Program-made: the position numbers and the translations under genes
The notes under the pieces: model-generated
The model's input: the letters and a program-made list of their open reading frames with translations, nothing else
What the model was told of the DNA's origin: nothing
Databases searched by the model: none
Shown: positions 8,752 through 16,136 of the stretch, piece by piece
How the letters are laid out: the number at the start of each line of letters is the position of its first letter
Position numbering within the stretch: the stretch's first letter is position 1
NCBI GenBank assembly: GCA_964408805.1
Contig: CAYPAV010000007.1
Span: forward strand, 124,001-188,000
Direction: 5' to 3'
DNA from: CAYPAV01 sp964408805
Lineage (GTDB): Bacteria; Pseudomonadota; Alphaproteobacteria; UBA8366
Length of the DNA stretch: 64,000 nt

Positions 8752-9843
8752 ATGGTTTATTTGGATTTCAATGCCAGTGCGCCGATGGTCGAAGGGGTGG
8801 AAGAGGCCGTGGCCGGCACGCTTGGGATGGTCGGCAACCCATCCTCCGTCCATGGCGAAGGCCGTGCCGCGCGGAAGATCGTGGAAGAAGCGCGCGATGA
8901 TGTAGCGGCCCTGGTCGGAGCCAAGCCCGAGAACGTCATCTTTACCAGCGGAGCGACAGAAGCCAACAATCTGGCGCTTCTCGGCGCGGGGCGGAAGCAC
9001 GTCATCGTCTCGGCGACCGAACACGTTTCCGTTTTGGCGCATGCGCCGGCGGCCAACCATTTGTCGGTCGACGGCGACGGGGTCATCGATCTCGACCAGT
9101 TACCGGAATTTCTGAAACGCCGGGGCCGGAATTCAATCGTCTCGATCATGGCCGCGAACAACGAGACCGGCGTTATCCAACCGGTCGGTGTCGCGGCGAG
9201 GCGGGCCCACGAATCAAACGCGCTCTTCCATTGCGACGCGGTGCAAGCGGTCGGGCGAATCCCGTTCGACCTGACCCGCCTCGACATTGATATGGCCAGC
9301 CTGTCGGCCCATAAGATCGGCGGGCCGAAGGGGGTGGGCGCGCTGGTCCTGGCCGACGGTATCGAGATCGCGCCCGCGATTCTCGGCGGCGGCCAGGAGC
9401 GCCGCCGTCGCGGCGGGACCGAGAATGTCCCCGGTATCGCGGGTTTCGCCGTGGCCGCGCGGACGGCAGCGGCCGCACGCCTCTCGATCGGTCGGGTCGC
9501 CAATCTGCTCGGTATTTTGGAGCGCCGCGCCGAGGCGGTAGTCCCAGGTGTCGTGATCCTCGGCGAGGCGGTGCCGCGGATCGCCAATACGACCTGCCTG
9601 GCGTTGCCCGGCGTCGATGCGGAAACCCAGGTGATGGCCCTCGACCTCGCCGGCGTTTCGGTCAGCGCGGGCTCGGCTTGCTCCTCCGGCAAGGTCGGCG
9701 AAAGCCATGTCTTGAAGGCAATGGGAATAGAGGAGTCGATCGCGCGTTCGGCTATTCGCGTCAGCCTCGGTCACGAGACCAGCATGGATGACGTCACCCA
9801 ATTCCTCGAGGCCTGGCAAGCCCTCGCCAAACGCGCGGCCTGA
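8752..9843 (+). CDS. Cysteine desulfurase (NifS/IscS family)
   Basis: A PLP enzyme that removes sulfur from cysteine for Fe-S assembly and tRNA thiolation. It starts MVYLDFNASAPM. The PLP-lysine is K188 (SLSAHKIGGPKG), HCDAVQ is at 160-165, and the active-site cysteine is C310 in SAGSACSSGKV, the group I loop. Its 363 residues match the usual NifS-type length. It follows iscR by 49 bp and precedes ferredoxin by 3 bp. No scaffold (iscU) or sufBCD follows in the window. Downstream mnmA is a likely sulfur consumer. Confidence 0.9.
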   Translation: MVYLDFNASAPMVEGVEEAVAGTLGMVGNPSSVHGEGRAARKIVEEARDDVAALVGAKPENVIFTSGATEANNLALLGAGRKHVIVSATEHVSVLAHAPAANHLSVDGDGVIDLDQLPEFLKRRGRNSIVSIMAANNETGVIQPVGVAARRAHESNALFHCDAVQAVGRIPFDLTRLDIDMASLSAHKIGGPKGVGALVLADGIEIAPAILGGGQERRRRGGTENVPGIAGFAVAARTAAAARLSIGRVANLLGILERRAEAVVPGVVILGEAVPRIANTTCLALPGVDAETQVMALDLAGVSVSAGSACSSGKVGESHVLKAMGIEESIARSAIRVSLGHETSMDDVTQFLEAWQALAKRAA

Positions 9844-9846
9844 GGG

Positions 9847-10185
9847 ATGCCATCCTTGCAGGTCACCTTTATCGAACGGAGCGGCGGCAAGCGGACGGTG
9901 GAGGCCCGAGCCGGGCAGACGCTGCTCGATCTCGCGCATGCGAATGACATCGATATCGAAGGGGCCTGCGAAGGGGTGATGGCCTGCTCGACCTGTCATC
10001 TGATCGTCGAGGCGGAATGGTATCCCAAACTGTCGCCGCCCGAGGAGGATGAAGAGGACATGCTCGACCTCGCCTTCGGGCTCACCCGAACCTCCCGTCT
10101 TGGCTGCCAGTTGTTGATGATGGACGAGCTCGACGGCTTGACCGTGCGGTTGCCGGACGAGACCCGGAACATGCTGTTGGATTGA
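9847..10185 (+). CDS. fdx: ISC-type [2Fe-2S] ferredoxin
   Basis: A protein of 112 residues with the adrenodoxin-like pattern C41-x5-C47-x2-C50 and C87 in the segments GACEGVMACSTCH and SRLGCQL. The EEDEEDMLDLAFG stretch is typical of Fdx/adrenodoxin-type ferredoxins that donate electrons to cluster assembly. It is placed three bases after the cysteine desulfurase stop, which argues for one transcript. It is very unlikely to be a plant-type ferredoxin, given the acidic interaction helix. Confidence 0.92.
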   Translation: MPSLQVTFIERSGGKRTVEARAGQTLLDLAHANDIDIEGACEGVMACSTCHLIVEAEWYPKLSPPEEDEEDMLDLAFGLTRTSRLGCQLLMMDELDGLTVRLPDETRNMLLD

Positions 10186-10196
10186 GGGCGCTCGCG

Positions 10197-10868
10197 ATGG
10201 CGGAGGCGACACTTTTCCATAATCTGAAATCCGCCGCGGCGGACGATTGGGGTCGCTATACCCACCACGCCTTCCTCGGTCAGCTCGCCGACGGCAGTCT
10301 GCCCGAAGCCGCCTTCCGGCACTACCTGATCCAGGATTACCTGTTCCTGATCCAATTCGCGCGGGCCTATGCATTGGCCGTCTACAAGTCTGATTCCCTG
10401 GCTGAAATGCGAATGGCGGCGGACGGCATGTCCGCGATCCTGGATGTCGAGATGGATCTCCACGTCGAATATTGCGCCGGCTGGGGGATCGACGCGGCGG
10501 CGATGGCCAGGACTCCGGAGGCCCCGGCCTGTCTTGCCTATACCCGCTACGTGCTGGAGCGGGGAGCGGCCGGCGATTTGCTGGATCTTCATGTTGCCCT
10601 CGCCCCTTGCATCGTCGGCTATGCCGAGATCGGTGCCCGGCTGGCCGCCGACCCCGCGACCCGCCGTGACGGGAACCCCTATTCGGCCTGGATCGAGATG
10701 TATGCCGGGGACGAGTACCAAGCGGTCGCTATGGCCGAAATCGAGTTTATCGACGAGCTGATGGGGCGCCGGGGCGGGGCGGGAAGGATGCCGGCTCTAC
10801 GCACGAATTTCGCGATCGCGACCCGGCTGGAAATCGATTTCTGGCAAATGGGCCTGGACACGGCCTAA
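10197..10868 (+). CDS. tenA: TenA-family aminopyrimidine aminohydrolase / thiaminase II
   Basis: A 223-residue all-helical protein. Conserved TenA features are visible: HYLIQDYLFL with the catalytic-site Asp at about 47, the LAPCIVGYAEIG segment with nucleophile Cys138, and YAGDEYQA. TenA salvages the pyrimidine moiety of degraded thiamine. I chose the ATG at 10197, with GAGGG upstream, over a TTG at 10182 that overlaps the ferredoxin stop. Residue spacing fits the classical cysteine-containing TenA_C class. Confidence 0.9.
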   Translation: MAEATLFHNLKSAAADDWGRYTHHAFLGQLADGSLPEAAFRHYLIQDYLFLIQFARAYALAVYKSDSLAEMRMAADGMSAILDVEMDLHVEYCAGWGIDAAAMARTPEAPACLAYTRYVLERGAAGDLLDLHVALAPCIVGYAEIGARLAADPATRRDGNPYSAWIEMYAGDEYQAVAMAEIEFIDELMGRRGGAGRMPALRTNFAIATRLEIDFWQMGLDTA

Positions 10869-10901
10869 CGCACACGGACGCCCGACGCCAAATTCCACGA
10901 C

Positions 10902-11168
10902 CTAGACGAAAACGTCCAGCATGGTTCCCGTGTTCAGCAGCGTCTCGACCAAACGGGCCTCCGAGTCGAAGGCGACGAGGGCTGGACTGTTCACGTTCGA
11001 ATCCGCTGCCGACCGTTGCCGGTCGGCGGTGGTTGCACCTGCTTCCGCAACCGCGGTTGCAATCGCCTGCGCGTTGCCCCGCAGTCGGAATCCAAAATTC
11101 GCCGCCTCCGCGACGGGGGCGACGGAGAATGAATTTACGGTGAGCAGGCCACCTGGCGCGATAGCCAC
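10902..11168 (-). CDS. Small hypothetical protein, 88 residues
   Basis: An open frame on the reverse strand starts at a GTG (11168) with AAGAGG about ten bases upstream. It has strongly G/C-ending codons like its neighbours, which supports real coding. The protein begins MAIAPGGLLTVNSFSVAPV and ends NTGTMLDVFV, with an Ala/Thr-rich middle. I do not recognise a family. The C-terminal 'L..TLLNTGTMLD' has a faint likeness to flagellar rod/hook C-terminal helices, but this is too weak to name. It is divergent from mnmA. Confidence 0.55.
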   Translation of the reverse strand: MAIAPGGLLTVNSFSVAPVAEAANFGFRLRGNAQAIATAVAEAGATTADRQRSAADSNVNSPALVAFDSEARLVETLLNTGTMLDVFV

Positions 11169-11280
11169 GGCTCACATCCTCTTAGGCTCTCCAAAACCTG
11201 ATCTCATTGTCGGACAAGCGGTGGTCCGAGGTCAAGAAAATGCGGCCCGAGCGCGTCATGCGAAATCCGAGCGAGAATCA

Positions 11281-11309
11281 TTGCGAATCGGTCGCGGCCG
11301 ACACATATT
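11281..11309 (+). promoter_or_regulatory. Possible promoter placed for leaderless mnmA transcription
   Basis: TTGCGA (11281-11286), a 17-bp spacer and CATATT (11304-11309) lie directly upstream of the mnmA ATG at 11316. The expected transcript start falls on or next to the start codon. No Shine-Dalgarno is visible between. Confidence 0.35.
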
Positions 11310-11315
11310 CCGCGG

Positions 11316-12425
11316 ATGAACACTCTCGACATCGATAAGCCCCCCGGCGAGACCCGCGTCGTCGTTGCGATGTCGGGCGGGGTGGATTCCTCCGTCACCG
11401 CCGCCTTGCTGGCGGAGGCGGACTACGAGGTCGTCGGCATCACCCTGCAGCTCTACGACCATGGCGCCGCCATCGAGCGGAAGAACGCCTGCTGCGCCGG
11501 CCAGGACATCCATGATGCCCGCAACGTCGCCGAACGCCTCGGCATTCCCCATTACGTGCTCGATTACGAGAGCCGGTTTCGCGAAAGCGTGATCGATGAT
11601 TTCGCCGATGCCTATCTCCGCGGCGAGACGCCGATCCCCTGCATTCGCTGCAATCAGACGGTCAAGTTCCGTGACCTCCTGGGAACGGCGCGCGACCTCG
11701 GCGCCGACGCGTTGGCGACGGGCCATTACGTCAGACGGCGGCACGGCGCCTGCGGTCCCGAGTTGCACCGGGCCGAAGATCCCCAGCGCGATCAGAGCTA
11801 TTTCCTTTTTGCGACGACCCCGGACCAGCTCGACCTGCTGCGCTTTCCCCTCGGCGAAATGGCGAAGCAGGAGACCCGCGAGATCGCCGCCCGCTTCGAT
11901 CTTCCCGTGGCCAACAAGCCCGACAGTCAGGACATCTGTTTCGTGCCCGACGGATCCTATGCCGGGGTGCTTGAGAAACTTCGGCCGGACGCGATCGAGC
12001 CCGGCGAGATCGTCGATCTCGAGGGCCGCGTCCTCGGCACCCATGAGGGTATCGTCAACTTCACAATCGGTCAGCGCCGCGGGCTGGAGATTGGCGGGCA
12101 GGGGGAACCGCTCTATGTCGTCGGCCTGGACCCGGCGGCGCGCCGGGTCGTCGTCGGTCCGCGCGATGCCCTGGCGACCGGGCGAATCCTTCTTTCCGAC
12201 CTGAACTGGCTCAGTCTTCCGCCGAGCGCCGATGGCCGGAGCTGCAGGGTCAAGATTCGCTCCAGCATGGCTCCGGTCGAGGCAAATATCCGATCCCTCG
12301 GGCAAGACGCCGCCGAGGTTGAATTCGCCGCGCCCCTCTACGGGGTCTCGCCGGGTCAGGCTTGCGTCGCCTATGACGGCGACCGCGTGCTCGGCGGCGG
12401 CTGGATCCAGCGGGAAGTAAGCTGA
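11316..12425 (+). CDS. mnmA: tRNA-specific 2-thiouridylase MnmA
   Basis: Installs the 2-thio group on U34 of Lys, Glu and Gln tRNAs, using ATP activation and persulfide sulfur that originates at a cysteine desulfurase. The PP-loop SGGVDSS is at residues 20-26. The two catalytic cysteines are visible in PIPCIRCNQTVKF and DSQDICFVPDG, and GTHEGIVNFTIGQRRGL is a conserved block. Length of 369 residues is normal. The closeness to the desulfurase gene and a tRNA gene fits its role. The start lacks a Shine-Dalgarno; see the upstream promoter entry. Confidence 0.95.
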   Translation: MNTLDIDKPPGETRVVVAMSGGVDSSVTAALLAEADYEVVGITLQLYDHGAAIERKNACCAGQDIHDARNVAERLGIPHYVLDYESRFRESVIDDFADAYLRGETPIPCIRCNQTVKFRDLLGTARDLGADALATGHYVRRRHGACGPELHRAEDPQRDQSYFLFATTPDQLDLLRFPLGEMAKQETREIAARFDLPVANKPDSQDICFVPDGSYAGVLEKLRPDAIEPGEIVDLEGRVLGTHEGIVNFTIGQRRGLEIGGQGEPLYVVGLDPAARRVVVGPRDALATGRILLSDLNWLSLPPSADGRSCRVKIRSSMAPVEANIRSLGQDAAEVEFAAPLYGVSPGQACVAYDGDRVLGGGWIQREVS

Positions 12426-12482
12426 TCGAAAGACGGCTCATGTGGAGCTCTCGATCAGCGTGGCGAGACAGTTGGCGGCTGC

Positions 12483-12511
12483 TTGACAGCGGGGGCCGGA
12501 CCGCCTATCTC
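12483..12511 (+). promoter_or_regulatory. tRNA promoter
   Basis: A perfect TTGACA (12483-12488), a 17-bp spacer and TATCTC (12506-12511). The expected start is near 12518, just ahead of the mature tRNA 5' end at 12524. The G/C-rich discriminator that follows is typical of stable RNA promoters. Confidence 0.65.
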
Positions 12512-12523
12512 AACGGCCGCTTC

Positions 12524-12600
12524 GGCGGAGTAGCTCAGTTGGTTAGAGCAGTGGAATCATAATCCATGTGTCCGGGGTTCAAATCCCTGCTCCGCCACCA
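12524..12600 (+). tRNA. tRNA-Met (CAT), elongator type
   Basis: A 77-nt cloverleaf: acceptor GGCGGAG pairs with CTCCGCC, the D arm is GCTC...GAGC, the anticodon stem GTGGA/TCCAT encloses loop ATCATAA with anticodon CAT, the T arm is CGGGG-TTCAAAT-CCCTG, and the CCA end is encoded. The acceptor starts with a G-C pair and resembles elongator Met rather than initiator (which has an unpaired first position) or the Ile-lysidine tRNA. Confidence 0.93.
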
Positions 12601-12604
12601 ATAC

Positions 12605-12645
12605 AAGCCCCTGATTTCATTTCGGAATCGGGGGCTTACTCTTTT
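12605..12645 (+). terminator. Rho-independent terminator of the tRNA
   Basis: A 12-bp stem, AAGCCCCTGATT (12605-12616) with AATCGGGGGCTT (12626-12637), encloses a 9-nt loop and is followed by ACTCTTTT. The single non-Watson-Crick pair is a U-G wobble only when read on the plus strand, which fixes its orientation. Confidence 0.8.
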
Positions 12646-13131
12646 GGAAACCGCTGAGAATCATGTTGCATTTGTCGCAAAACAGTTTCGTCCGATTTCG
12701 TTGAGTTACAAAGGTCTTCGGTAGCTCCGTGCGACAAGCTTGCGACATGAAACGATCGTTTCGAATTGCTCGACGAGGCCCACTGATCGTTCAAAATCGG
12801 GCTTATTTTATCGCCCGGCACTAGAATTGGGACCCGCCAAAAGGTGACATTCGAAGGCTGATCGCCGCTCGCCAAACATCGAGCTTGATTGAACACAACA
12901 ATTGACACGAAACCTGGAGGCAGGTCAGCCCTAATACCAACTTCAACGACGTCGGCCGGAGGCCGGCGTCCATTGAACGTCGACTGCCCTCCGAAAACGG
13001 TTCAATCATCAAGTTCCGGCCCTCAGATCGCCGGGCAAGCGAAACTGTTCCAGTAACCATGAAAAATGGATACTGTCGGTATCGGTTCGAAGGTTTTCCG
13101 CGAAAATCGGCCAAGAGGAAAATTCCGCGTC
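12646..13131. other. Intergenic region after tRNA, no convincing gene
   Basis: Nearly 490 bp without a gene I can support. It contains a 14-bp perfect palindrome at 12749-12762 (GAAACGATCGTTTC), three copies of TGTCGCA (12673-12679 on plus; 12730-12736 and 12741-12747 on minus), and a large inverted repeat at 12942-12977. A 90-codon reverse frame (12636-12908) has no recognisable domain and mixed codon use. No integrase or direct repeat of the tRNA 3' end is seen. Confidence 0.5.
12942..12977. repeat. Imperfect inverted repeat / hairpin
   Basis: Arms TTCAA-c-GACGTCGGCC (12942-12957) and GGCCGGCGTC-ca-TTGAA (12961-12977) surround a 3-nt centre GGA. The inner 10 bp contain one mismatch that is a wobble in RNA. 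There is no T-run, so it is not a standard terminator. It may be a REP-like element or part of a transcript leader. Confidence 0.5.
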
Positions 13132-14673
13132 ATGACCGAATTGTCATTGGTTTCCGACAGTCTGCTCGCCCACGACATTTCGGCCGGTTGGTCCGACAGA
13201 CTGCGACGGCGCGGCCAGTTCGGGGTCGCGGTCGTTCGTTCGCAGATCAATTTCTATTTTTTCTGGGAGAAGCGTTGGTTCTTCATCGCCATGGCGATCG
13301 GCGCCTTCATGCTGTCCCTGCCCCTTCCTGAGGGCCTCAGCCGCGAGGCCATGGTCGTGCTGACCATGTCGGTGGTGGCGACGCTGCTGTTCGTCACCGA
13401 GCCGGTGCCGTTGCCGACTGTGGCGCTCCTGATCATCGTCGGCCAGGTGATCATGCTGGGGATCGATTCGACCCTGGTGGCGAAGAGCCTGATGACCGAT
13501 TCGGTGTTGTTCATCATGGGCTCGCTGATGCTCGCGGTGGCGGTCGTGAAACAGCAATTGGACAAGCGGATCGCCTTTGCGATCGTGCGCCTGACTGGCA
13601 CTCGGACCACGAATATCTGTTTCGGGATATCGGTGGTGTCGGGCCTGCTGGCGTCCTTCATCGGCGAGCACACGGTGGCGGCGATGATGCTGCCGGTCGG
13701 CATCACCCTGATCCAGTTGACCTCGGATGATCCGCTCCGGGTTCGGGGGCTGGCTGCCGTGCTGCTGTTCTCGATTGCCTATGGGTGTTCGGTGGCCGGC
13801 ATCGGAACACCATCGGGCGGGGCTCGGAACGCCATCATGATTGGCTATTGGAAGGAGTTCTTCTACGACCCCCTGAACCCCGACACCCGCCAGTTCCTGA
13901 TCGATTACGTCCGCTGGATGGCCTATGCCTATCCGATCTTCCTGTTGCAATTGCCCTTGGTCACGGCGGTGCTTCTGTTCACTTTCAAACCCGAACACCG
14001 GAACCTTCAGCGCGCGGTCGCCAAGCTGCGCAGTCAAATCCGGTTGCAGGGGCCTATGAAGCCCGGCGACTGGCTGTCCATCGGGTTCTTTTTCCTGATC
14101 CTGCTGGGCTGGATTTTCCAGTCCGGCAATTTTGGCATGGGCACAATCGCCGTGATCGGCGCGTGCCTGTTCCTGATCGCCGGATTGGTTCGCTGGGAAG
14201 ACATCAATTCCGGCGTCAACTGGGGCGTGGTGCTGCTCTACGCGGCGGCGATCTCGCTCGGCGTGCAGATGAAGGAGACCGGAGCCGCCATCTGGATGGC
14301 CGAGAATTTTCTCTCCCTGCTGAAGCCGATCGGCGCCGACCAGGGCGTCGGCCTGTGGGCGGCGATCTCGGTCCTGACCACGACCGTCACCAACACCATG
14401 TCGAATGGCGCCGCGGTCGCGGTGCTGGGGCCGATGGTCCTCAAGGTCGCCGTCGTCGCCGGCGAAAGCCCGATCCTGCTCGGCTTCGTCACCGCGATCT
14501 CGTCCGCTTTCGCCTATCTGACCGTGGTCGGAACACCGGCCTGCACCATCGTCTACGCAGCCGGTTATTTGAAGACCACGGATTTCCTGAAAGTGGGCTG
14601 GCGGATGGTCGTCCTTTCGACGCTTGTGATGCTCGTCGCCGCGGCCATCTATTGGCCGTTTATCGGGGTCTAG
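13132..14673 (+). CDS. SLC13/DASS-family anion:sodium symporter-like permease
   Basis: About 513 residues with many membrane segments. Two SNT-like motifs typical of the DASS fold are visible: FIGEHTVAAMMLPVGITLI in the first half and TTTVTNTMSNGAAVAVLGP in the second, each within a re-entrant hairpin region. The family carries dicarboxylates, citrate or sulfate. An amphipathic N-terminal stretch precedes the first membrane segment (FFIAMAIGAFML). I chose the ATG at 13132 with AGAGGAAA upstream; an ATG at 13066 lacks a ribosome site. The downstream tandem universal stress protein, eight bases away, may regulate it. Confidence 0.85.
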   Translation: MTELSLVSDSLLAHDISAGWSDRLRRRGQFGVAVVRSQINFYFFWEKRWFFIAMAIGAFMLSLPLPEGLSREAMVVLTMSVVATLLFVTEPVPLPTVALLIIVGQVIMLGIDSTLVAKSLMTDSVLFIMGSLMLAVAVVKQQLDKRIAFAIVRLTGTRTTNICFGISVVSGLLASFIGEHTVAAMMLPVGITLIQLTSDDPLRVRGLAAVLLFSIAYGCSVAGIGTPSGGARNAIMIGYWKEFFYDPLNPDTRQFLIDYVRWMAYAYPIFLLQLPLVTAVLLFTFKPEHRNLQRAVAKLRSQIRLQGPMKPGDWLSIGFFFLILLGWIFQSGNFGMGTIAVIGACLFLIAGLVRWEDINSGVNWGVVLLYAAAISLGVQMKETGAAIWMAENFLSLLKPIGADQGVGLWAAISVLTTTVTNTMSNGAAVAVLGPMVLKVAVVAGESPILLGFVTAISSAFAYLTVVGTPACTIVYAAGYLKTTDFLKVGWRMVVLSTLVMLVAAAIYWPFIGV

Positions 14674-14680
14674 ACGCGCC

Positions 14681-15694
14681 GTGGTCTGGTGGAAACGAAA
14701 TCAAGCGAACGATCGCCGGATCGATCTGGATGCCGACCGCGAATTGGAGGAAATCCGAGAACGGCGGCGGAACCGCTTCCGCATACTGGTTTGTATCGAT
14801 GGGACCGACCAATCCTACGAAGGGGTGCGGTTCGCTAATGAAATCGGCCAGGGCGACGAGTGCGACATCATCCTGCTCTATGTACGGAATATCGATCAGG
14901 GCCTGCGGTCGGGCGGATTGCAGATGCGGGTGGCGCGGGAAAACATGCTCGAATGGGATCTGGAACTGCCGGGCATCCAATATCTGAAGCGCGGTCGTGA
15001 CATGTTGATCGGCGAAGGCCAATTGTCCGACCAATGGGAGGCGATTTTCAGCCACCGAGACGTGCGCGGCGATCCCTTGGGCGACAACAAGATCGAATAC
15101 CGCAATGACCGCGGCAAGGGCATTGTCCTGAAACTGAAAACCGCCCCCGACACGGCCAGCGGCATCCTCGATCAGTACGAACTCGGTCCCTACAATCTGA
15201 TGATCATCGGCACGCCCAGCCGATGGCGTGGGCAATTCCGCTCCCTGCTTCGAATGAGCGTCGTCCAAAGGGTCGCCATGCTGTCGCCCTGTTCCGTGCT
15301 GATCGCCCGCGAACGAATGGACAAGGAAGGTTTTCTGGTCTGCAGCGACGGCTCCGAGCAGTGCCTCGATGCCGTCCGTCGGGTCGCCGTTCTGGCGCGG
15401 CATTGTGGCCGACCTCTGACCCTGTTTGGTGTGGCCGAGGCGGTGGAGGACCGCGACCGGGTCGAGGCCGACCTGCAATCGGCGCGCGAGATGCTGGGCG
15501 AGATGGGGATCGAGACGCCGGCCACGATGAGCGAGGTCGGCGACCCGGTGCGGCGCATCCTAGAGATCGGCCGGAATTACGAGCTGATCACCGTTGCCGG
15601 ATACGACAACTCCCGCCTCCAGCGTATGTTTGCGGGCAGCGTCGCCCTGGACGTCATGGGGGCGGCGACCAGCTCCGTCCTCAACGTCAGATGA
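14681..15694 (+). CDS. Tandem universal stress protein (two UspA domains)
   Basis: A GTG start 8 bp after the transporter stop indicates cotranscription. Two Usp-fold units are seen: the first from RFRILVCIDGTDQSYEGVRFA (about 32-52) to the glycine loop LMIIGTPSRWRGQF, the second from GFLVCSDGSEQCLDAV (about 217) to the end, LITVAGYDNSRLQ and SSVLNVR. The first domain carries a long insertion around residues 85-155. UspA proteins bind ATP or AMP and often sit beside transporters as regulatory partners; regulation of the neighbour is inferred. Confidence 0.82.
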   Translation: MVWWKRNQANDRRIDLDADRELEEIRERRRNRFRILVCIDGTDQSYEGVRFANEIGQGDECDIILLYVRNIDQGLRSGGLQMRVARENMLEWDLELPGIQYLKRGRDMLIGEGQLSDQWEAIFSHRDVRGDPLGDNKIEYRNDRGKGIVLKLKTAPDTASGILDQYELGPYNLMIIGTPSRWRGQFRSLLRMSVVQRVAMLSPCSVLIARERMDKEGFLVCSDGSEQCLDAVRRVAVLARHCGRPLTLFGVAEAVEDRDRVEADLQSAREMLGEMGIETPATMSEVGDPVRRILEIGRNYELITVAGYDNSRLQRMFAGSVALDVMGAATSSVLNVR

Positions 15695-16136
15695 GGACGA
15701 CCAACGCCGTTTCGGTCGGCCAACCGGACATGCCGACGACTAGCGACCAAGGGAGCGATGGCAAATGGACGCGCTGAACGGATTTGAGGCAGAGTGACAA
15801 TGTCCGAGTTGAGGCAACTCCGGGCATTCTGACCGACCATCGTTCACGTCTGCTTTCCTCCCGAAAGTTACCGCGGCGTTGGTGACAGCCGCCGAAAATC
15901 AAGCTGGACCCTGACAGGTGTGGGATAAACGTGCCCCGACGCCGGTAAGAGTCTTGGGGGGCTCTGATTGAGATTGCGCTGGATCGGGCTTCCGATCGCG
16001 GACGGACCGTCAAACTCAGGCCGTTGGAGGCCGGAGGTGAAGGCACCGTTCCAACGTCAGCCGAATTTGTTTACTGTCATTGTGGAATTGAGGGTTATCC
16101 GGAATCCGTCGGGTCGTTTATCTCAAGAGGTGCTCG
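15695..16136. other. Intergenic region, nothing identified
   Basis: About 440 bp between the universal stress gene and the TPR gene. Short frames exist but lack ribosome sites and consistent codon use. A small AGAGTC/GGCTCT inverted repeat around 15949-15964 has no T-run. I see no gene here. Confidence 0.45.

Noticed and set aside
12636..12908. 90-codon reverse frame after tRNA-Met as a possible integrase remnant
   Set aside because: No recombinase motif, mixed codon use and no attachment-site repeat; I record the block only as non-coding.
12900..12940. TTGACA at about 12902 as a promoter for the transporter
   Set aside because: The nearest -10-like TAATAC lies 24 bp away, too far for a standard promoter.
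13785..14987. 400-codon plus frame over the transporter and stress protein
   Set aside because: Arg/Gly-rich alternative frame without motif; it overlaps the end of one real gene and the start of another.
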